Position numbers and translations under genes: made by a program. From NCBI GenBank assembly GCA_001898965.1, contig MKVW01000007.1, forward strand, positions 87,391 to 134,087: a stretch of 46,697 nucleotides of DNA, given 5' to 3'. The stretch comes from Rhizobiales bacterium 62-17. GTDB taxonomy: Bacteria > Pseudomonadota > Alphaproteobacteria > Rhizobiales > Beijerinckiaceae. Shown here piece after piece: positions 41,670-46,697 of this stretch. Positions within the stretch are counted from its first letter, which is position 1. Each line of letters opens with the position of its first letter. Below the pieces are notes generated by a model. It was not told the origin of the DNA. It saw only the letters and a list, made by a program, of their open reading frames with translations, and made no database searches.

Positions 41670-42719
41670 TCACATGTGGGCCGGATAGTCGACATAGCCC
41701 TTGGCGCCGCCCCAATAGATGGTGCCCTGATCGGGTTGCGCCAGATCGAGCCCTTCGCGGTAGCGGCGCGGCAGATCGGGATTGGCGAGGAACGGCTTGC
41801 CGAAGACCACCGCATCGGCGGCGCCGGACACGATGGCGTCATTGGCCTTTTCGAAGTCGAAACCGGAGCCCGCGAGATAGGCGCCGCTGAACAGAGCGCG
41901 CAGGTTGTGCACCTCATAGGCGCCCTGGCGCGCGCCATGCAGATAAGCGATGCCGCATTCGGACAATTCGCGGGCCACCACCGGATAGACTTCTTCTGCA
42001 TCGGGCTCGACGACATCGTTGAACTTGATGCGCGGCGAAATTTTTACGCCAACACGATCCTTGCCGACGACGGCGACGACGCTCTCCACCGCTTCGCGCA
42101 GGAAGCGGACGCGATTGGCGGCGCTGCCGCCGTAACGGTCCGTGCGGGTGTTGATGGTCGCGTCGAGGAATTGATGGATCAGATAGCCAGAAGCACCATG
42201 TACTTCGACGCCATCGAAGCCGGCTTCCATGGCGCGCTGCGCGGCCTGTCCGTATTCGGCGGCGACGCCAGCTATTTCATCCGTCTCCAGGGCACGCGGC
42301 ATGACGAAGGGCTTCTTGCCTTCGTCGGTCTGATTGGTGCCGTTGATGGCGATGGCCGACGGCGCGACAGGTGCGACACCGCCCGGCAGCCAATCCGGCA
42401 GCGCCACGCGGCCGGTATGATAGAGCTGCGCGAAAATCCGCCCGCCCTTGCCATGCACCGCCTGCGTCACTTTCTTCCACGCGGCGACCTGCTCAGGCGT
42501 GACGAGGCCCGGCGTACGTACATAGCCTTTCGCCATGGCGGACACATAGATCGCCTCGGTGACGATCAAGCCGGCGGAGGCGCGCTGCGCGTAATATTCA
42601 GCGACAATCTCCTGCGGCACGCCATGGGTATCGGCGCGCGAGCGCGTCATCGGCGCCATGACGATACGGTTGGGCAGATCGAGTGCGCCGAGACGCAGGG
42701 GTGCAAACAGGTCAGCCAT
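41670..42719 (-). CDS. Old Yellow Enzyme-family FMN oxidoreductase (NemA-like)
   Basis: A 349-residue TIM-barrel flavoenzyme that uses NAD(P)H to reduce activated C=C bonds, nitro groups or nitrate esters. MAPMTRSRA holds the FMN-contact threonine; FAQLYHTGRVA, VEVHGASGYLIHQFLD and RTDRYGGSAANR follow in order. The substrate pair of the family, His-x-x-Asn, reads H174-GA-S177 here, so the asparagine is a serine. GGAGG lies four bases before the ATG. A 24-base inverted repeat 23 bases upstream is a candidate operator. Confidence 0.93.
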   Translation of the reverse strand: MADLFAPLRLGALDLPNRIVMAPMTRSRADTHGVPQEIVAEYYAQRASAGLIVTEAIYVSAMAKGYVRTPGLVTPEQVAAWKKVTQAVHGKGGRIFAQLYHTGRVALPDWLPGGVAPVAPSAIAINGTNQTDEGKKPFVMPRALETDEIAGVAAEYGQAAQRAMEAGFDGVEVHGASGYLIHQFLDATINTRTDRYGGSAANRVRFLREAVESVVAVVGKDRVGVKISPRIKFNDVVEPDAEEVYPVVARELSECGIAYLHGARQGAYEVHNLRALFSGAYLAGSGFDFEKANDAIVSGAADAVVFGKPFLANPDLPRRYREGLDLAQPDQGTIYWGGAKGYVDYPAHM

Positions 42720-42741
42720 CGGTCCTCCGGTGGAGCGTGAT

Positions 42742-42765
42742 GATCCTGGACCACTGTCCAGGATC
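42742..42765. promoter_or_regulatory. Perfect inverted repeat upstream of the Old Yellow Enzyme gene
   Basis: GATCCTGGAC (42742-42751) and GTCCAGGATC (42756-42765) pair perfectly around CACT. It ends 22 bases upstream of the OYE start on the reverse strand, where a TetR- or ArsR-type repressor of a detoxification gene would be expected. It could also be an RNA hairpin. Confidence 0.5.
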
Positions 42766-42798
42766 GTTCGGCGTCAGTGTTCGTCTTTTAAGGCGTCT

Positions 42799-42830
42799 CT
42801 TCACGCGAAGCAGTCACACTTCGCGTGAAG
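42799..42830 (-). terminator. 12-base stem hairpin downstream of enolase
   Basis: CTTCACGCGAAG (42799-42810) and CTTCGCGTGAAG (42819-42830) are perfect inverted copies around eight bases. It sits 14 bases after the enolase stop, as a terminator would, but neither side has a clear T-run, so termination may need Rho or the hairpin may protect the mRNA end. Confidence 0.55.
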
Positions 42831-42843
42831 ATATCTTTGCCTT

Positions 42844-44247
<1,404 letters not shown>

Positions 44248-44325
44248 TCAAGGCATATTTCCCCTCGTTATCGATCACATGACAGCGGTCGTTGATGAAT
44301 AGGCTTGCCAAAGCGAGGGCACCTT

Positions 44326-44351
44326 GATACTTAAGTGAATGCTTCAGTATC
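44326..44351 (+). promoter_or_regulatory. ArsR operator spanning the start codon
   Basis: GATACTTAAG (44326-44335) and CTTCAGTATC (44342-44351) form a 10-base inverted repeat with one mismatch around TGAATG, so the start codon lies in its centre. TTGCCA (44305-44310) with a 17-base gap to TACTTA (44328-44333) is a candidate promoter, putting transcription start near the ATG. Confidence 0.6.
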
Positions 44352-44680
44352 AGGAAAAGCTCGATGCCGTCTTTCATGCCCTCGCCGATCCGGCGCGGCG
44401 GCAAATGGTCGAACAGCTCAGTCGCGGGCCGGCTTCCGTCAGCCAGTTGGCCGAGCCGCTGGCCATGACCTTGTCCGGCGTCGTGCAGCATCTGGCGGTG
44501 CTCGAAGCGAGCGGGCTGGTGCGTTCGCAGAAGGTCGGACGCACACGTACCTGCACGCTCGATCACAACGCGATCCACCCGGCCGAACAATGGCTCACCC
44601 AGCGCCGCACCGCTTGGGAAAAACGGCTCGACAGACTTGGCGCCTATCTCGACGCCACCAAAGAGGAAGATGAGCAATGA
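44339..44680 (+). CDS. ArsR-family regulator
   Basis: A 113-residue winged-helix repressor. It begins LQYQEKLDAVFHALADPARR, the helix common to ArsR proteins paired with SRPBCC genes; recognition helix VSQLAEPLAMTLSGVVQHLAVLE, and wing GLVRSQKVGRTRTCTL follow. It has no metal-site cysteines, so it is not an arsenic sensor. No ribosome site is seen before the ATG and the operator overlaps it. The stop overlaps the next gene by ATGA. Confidence 0.93.
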   Translation: MLQYQEKLDAVFHALADPARRQMVEQLSRGPASVSQLAEPLAMTLSGVVQHLAVLEASGLVRSQKVGRTRTCTLDHNAIHPAEQWLTQRRTAWEKRLDRLGAYLDATKEEDEQ

Positions 44681-45141
44681 CCGGTATCTATCATTCGACC
44701 TTTGTCATCGAACGTATTTATGACGCGACGCCTGTACGGGTGTTCAAGGCCTTTTCGGACGAGAAAGCCAAGGCGATGTGGTTTGGCGGCCCGGCGGACG
44801 TCATCACGTCTGGCCAATCCTTCGACTTTCGCATTGGCGGCCACGAAACCCAGGCGGGCCTGTGGCCGGATGGCAGGAAGACGGAATTCGACTGTCTCTA
44901 TTACGATATCGAGCCAAACCAGCGCATCGTTTATACCTACGAAATGAAGATCAACGGGGAACGCATGTCCGTCTCGCTCGCGGCGATCGAAATCTTCGCC
45001 GAAGGCAGCAAGACCAGGCTGAAGCTGACCGAACAAGGCGCCTATTTCGATGGCCCGGACGGCGCCAAAGGGCGCGAGCACGGCACCAACTGGCTGATGG
45101 ACAAGCTCGGCGCCTCGCTTGCCGCGCCAGTGCCGGCCTGA
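44677..45141 (+). CDS. SRPBCC (AHSA1-like) domain protein
   Basis: A 154-residue protein with a START-like ligand-binding fold. FVIERIYDATPVRVFKAFSD opens the fold, followed by KAMWFGGPAD and TRLKLTEQGAYFDGPDG; the last helix is GTNWLMDKLGASLAA. This gene is regularly co-transcribed with an ArsR regulator, and together they probably respond to a hydrophobic or toxic small molecule. The ATG overlaps the regulator's stop codon (ATGA). Confidence 0.93.
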   Translation: MTGIYHSTFVIERIYDATPVRVFKAFSDEKAKAMWFGGPADVITSGQSFDFRIGGHETQAGLWPDGRKTEFDCLYYDIEPNQRIVYTYEMKINGERMSVSLAAIEIFAEGSKTRLKLTEQGAYFDGPDGAKGREHGTNWLMDKLGASLAAPVPA

Positions 45142-45180
45142 CAGATCATCAAATACTCAGGCCATGCCTCAAGACGAATT

Positions 45181-45248
45181 CCGGGCAAATCGCCATGCTT
45201 TTTGCCCGGAGCTTACTGGTCTTGCGGAGAAAACGGCTTGGGCCGCAA
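45181..45248 (+). other. Two inverted repeats after the ArsR/SRPBCC operon
   Basis: CCGGGCAAA (45181-45189) and TTTGCCCGG (45201-45209) form a 9-base stem; TTGCGG (45222-45227) and CCGCAA (45243-45248) a second of six bases. No T-run follows the first stem. They may end the upstream operon or form part of a structured leader for the gene at 45425. The 283-base gap between genes holds no other coding signal I could see. Confidence 0.5.
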
Positions 45249-45395
45249 AAGTTCACACCAGAACGGTCTTTACGCGATATATGTGACTGAAAAAACACAT
45301 CTATTCGTAATCCATTAACCACCCGCTTGTGCGCTGGCGGAATCCCCAGGGGCCCCATAGTCTTCTAAGCGAAGCCACTGATTTCAGGGGCTGAC

Positions 45396-45411
45396 CCGCC
45401 AGGGGTGGCGG
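45396..45411 (+). other. Short hairpin just before the Ig-repeat gene start
   Basis: CCGCCA (45396-45401) and TGGCGG (45406-45411) pair around GGGG, ending 13 bases before the ATG at 45425. It could hide or expose the ribosome-binding region. It is a candidate only. Confidence 0.35.
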
Positions 45412-45424
45412 ATTGGGGCTGCAC

Positions 45425-46697
45425 ATGTTGACCGATCGGATTTGGGGCGTCTCGCTTGCGAGACGGATCGCTGGCGTATTCGGTTGCCTGCTTTCGAAGG
45501 AAAGAAGCACAAGCGCGAAAGCGGCGAGTGTATTCTCCGCTTTGCTGCTCAGCGCGCTGACATTGGCCTTCGCGCTCGTCGCCTCTCCGGCATCCGCGCA
45601 ATCGATCGTCAGTGTCACGCCCAGCCCTGCGACATTCAGCGGCGCCGGCCAGACGATCCATTTCACTTACGTCTTCAATTCCGGCGGCTATGTCATTTCG
45701 AGTCTGACCGTCTCCGACAATGCAATCCCGCTTTCTGGCGCCTCCTGCCCCGGACCTTTCACCGGCGCGACAAACCAAACGACGACTTGCACGGCCTCTT
45801 ATGTAACGACGGCCGCCGACGTCGGTGCCACGCAGATTCAAGCGCAGCCCAAGTTTGATTTGGATGCGCTCGGCACCCCGGTCATGGTAACCTACAGCGG
45901 CGTCATCACCATCACCTATTCGGGCGGCGGCCCGACCGCGAGCACCACATCACTGGGTGCCAGCCCCAATCCATCATCCTTCAATCAAAGCGTCGCGCTC
46001 ACGGCTACTGTCACGGGCAATTCACCGACCGGCACAGTCACCTTCACCAACGGCGCAACGACGCTCGGCTCTGTCCCTGTTTCCGCCGGCACGGCGACTC
46101 TGAACACCAGCAGCATTCCTGTCGGATCGCATACCATCACAGCCACCTATAGCGGCGACGCGCAGAATCTGACGAGCAGTGGCACCGTCGGAGTCACGGT
46201 GAATCAGGCTTCACAGACGATCACCTTCCCAACCCCGGCGAACACGCCTTTCACCAGTCCACCACCGGCGTTGAGTGCTTCCGCCAGCTCAGGTCTCACC
46301 GTTTCCTATGCGTCGAACAGCACGGGTGTTTGTACGGTTTCGGGCAGTTCCATTACTTTTATCTCCGGCGGCACCTGTTCGATTACCGCCTCTCAAACCG
46401 GCAACGCCACTTATTCCGCTGCCACTCCGGTTACACGTACATTCTCGGTCACGCCCGGCGCCAATACGATCACCTTCCCGGGCCTCGCCAACACACCGTT
46501 CACGAGCGCACCACCGTCCCTGTCGGCCTCGGCCAGTTCCGGCCTCACCGTTACCTATGTGTCGAACAGCGGCGGCGTCTGCACGGTCTCCGGCAGTACG
46601 ATCACTTTCGTATCGGCGGGCTCCTGTTCGATTACCGCATCGCAAGCCGGCAACGGCAGCTATGCGGCGGCCACGCCCGTGACACAGAGCTTCACCA
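45425..46697 (+). CDS. Large exported Ig-repeat protein (partial, 3' end outside window)
   Basis: The frame runs from ATG 45425 to the window edge without a stop (424 residues). A long signal peptide (about 1-58, hydrophobic at 36-55, cut near ASPASAQ) is followed by a region rich in Thr, Ser and Gly. Around 175-265 is a bacterial Ig-like unit of the Big_3_5 type (STTSLGASPNPSSFNQSVAL, then GTVTFTNGATTLG, GSHTITATYSGDAQ). Then come two 83-residue repeats from about 265, each with TITFP, ANTPFTS, LSASASSGLTV, GVCTVSG, CSITASQ; the two cysteines recur. Such proteins are surface adhesins or autotransporter passengers. The C-terminus, needed to tell, is missing. Confidence 0.85.
   Translation, partial: MLTDRIWGVSLARRIAGVFGCLLSKERSTSAKAASVFSALLLSALTLAFALVASPASAQSIVSVTPSPATFSGAGQTIHFTYVFNSGGYVISSLTVSDNAIPLSGASCPGPFTGATNQTTTCTASYVTTAADVGATQIQAQPKFDLDALGTPVMVTYSGVITITYSGGGPTASTTSLGASPNPSSFNQSVALTATVTGNSPTGTVTFTNGATTLGSVPVSAGTATLNTSSIPVGSHTITATYSGDAQNLTSSGTVGVTVNQASQTITFPTPANTPFTSPPPALSASASSGLTVSYASNSTGVCTVSGSSITFISGGTCSITASQTGNATYSAATPVTRTFSVTPGANTITFPGLANTPFTSAPPSLSASASSGLTVTYVSNSGGVCTVSGSTITFVSAGSCSITASQAGNGSYAAATPVTQSFT
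46217..46697 (+). repeat. Tandem 249-base repeats within the Ig-repeat gene
   Basis: The unit starting ACGATCACCTTCCC at 46217 recurs at 46466, a period of 249 bases (83 codons). The second unit runs off the window. Differences are mostly silent or conservative. Such coding repeats can expand and contract by recombination. Confidence 0.85.

Noticed and set aside
41106..42740. A 544-codon forward frame opposite the small exported genes and the Old Yellow Enzyme gene
   Set aside because: It spans two unrelated reverse-strand genes, both with clear domains and ribosome sites, and has a low-complexity product.
42799..42830. LexA-type box
   Set aside because: The arms contain TTC and GAA elements, but the alphaproteobacterial LexA site GAAC-N7-GTTC is not present, and the site follows enolase.

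Overview
The window is a GC-rich, densely coded stretch of bacterial chromosome. Its families and gene style point to an alphaproteobacterium, most likely of the Hyphomicrobiales (Rhizobiales). The clues are a CueR/CopA copper module, a 'plasmid stabilization'-type basic protein, an orphan Flp pilin, a periplasmic molybdenum hydroxylase with its own triheme cytochrome, and many GTG starts with GGAGG-type ribosome sites. The order-level placement is an inference from gene content; no rRNA or other phylogenetic marker was tested. I saw no tRNA, rRNA, CRISPR array, insertion sequence, integrase or phage gene. No gap between genes exceeds 300 bases.

Layout. 1-5.4 kb: a LysR regulator cut by the window edge, a CSS-EAL c-di-GMP phosphodiesterase, a methyltransferase, a small membrane protein, an orphan Flp pilin and a sensor diguanylate cyclase. 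5.6-9.1 kb: AidB-like flavoprotein with DoxX, an AhpD-type peroxidase and an FMN reductase. 9.2-13.9 kb: a three-gene periplasmic aldehyde-type molybdenum oxidoreductase (Mo subunit, 2Fe-2S subunit, triheme cytochrome c), followed by a degenerate EF-hand protein. 14.6-15.8 kb: a DUF2975 membrane protein with a Cro/CI regulator, divergent from a small exported Rap1a-like protein. 15.8-20.4 kb: MFS transporter, NAD-dependent epimerase and a MerR regulator with a striking operator, then small exported or basic proteins. 20.5-26.5 kb: two glutathione transferases, an SMR exporter, a LysR regulator, NDH-2, riboflavin synthase, a class I amidotransferase and a VOC protein. 26.7-28.2 kb: a RibD-C/DHFR-like reductase and an aminoglycoside-phosphotransferase-like gene broken by an in-frame stop. 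28.4-33 kb: a von Willebrand A protein and the copper-efflux pair cueR/copA around a textbook CueR promoter, ending in a long inverted-repeat element. 33-38.4 kb: thioesterase, enoyl-CoA hydratase, SH3-like exported protein, CoA-binding protein, MFS transporter, methyltransferase and acetyltransferase. 38.4-45.1 kb: YqhA-like membrane protein, auxin-efflux-type carrier, GFA protein, three tandem copies of a small four-cysteine exported protein, an Old Yellow Enzyme, enolase and an ArsR/SRPBCC operon. 45.4 kb to the end: the start of a large exported Ig-repeat protein that runs off the window.

The content is largely accessory stress, detoxification and envelope biology (alkylation and peroxide response, thiol chemistry, copper, efflux) plus two housekeeping genes (ribE, eno). 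The items most worth a second look are the tandem four-cysteine family, the MerR and ArsR operators that suggest leaderless regulator mRNAs, the SMR exporter whose key glutamate is aspartate, the broken kinase, the inverted-repeat element after copA, and the structured leader before the Ig-repeat protein. No clear new multi-gene defence or biosynthetic system was found.
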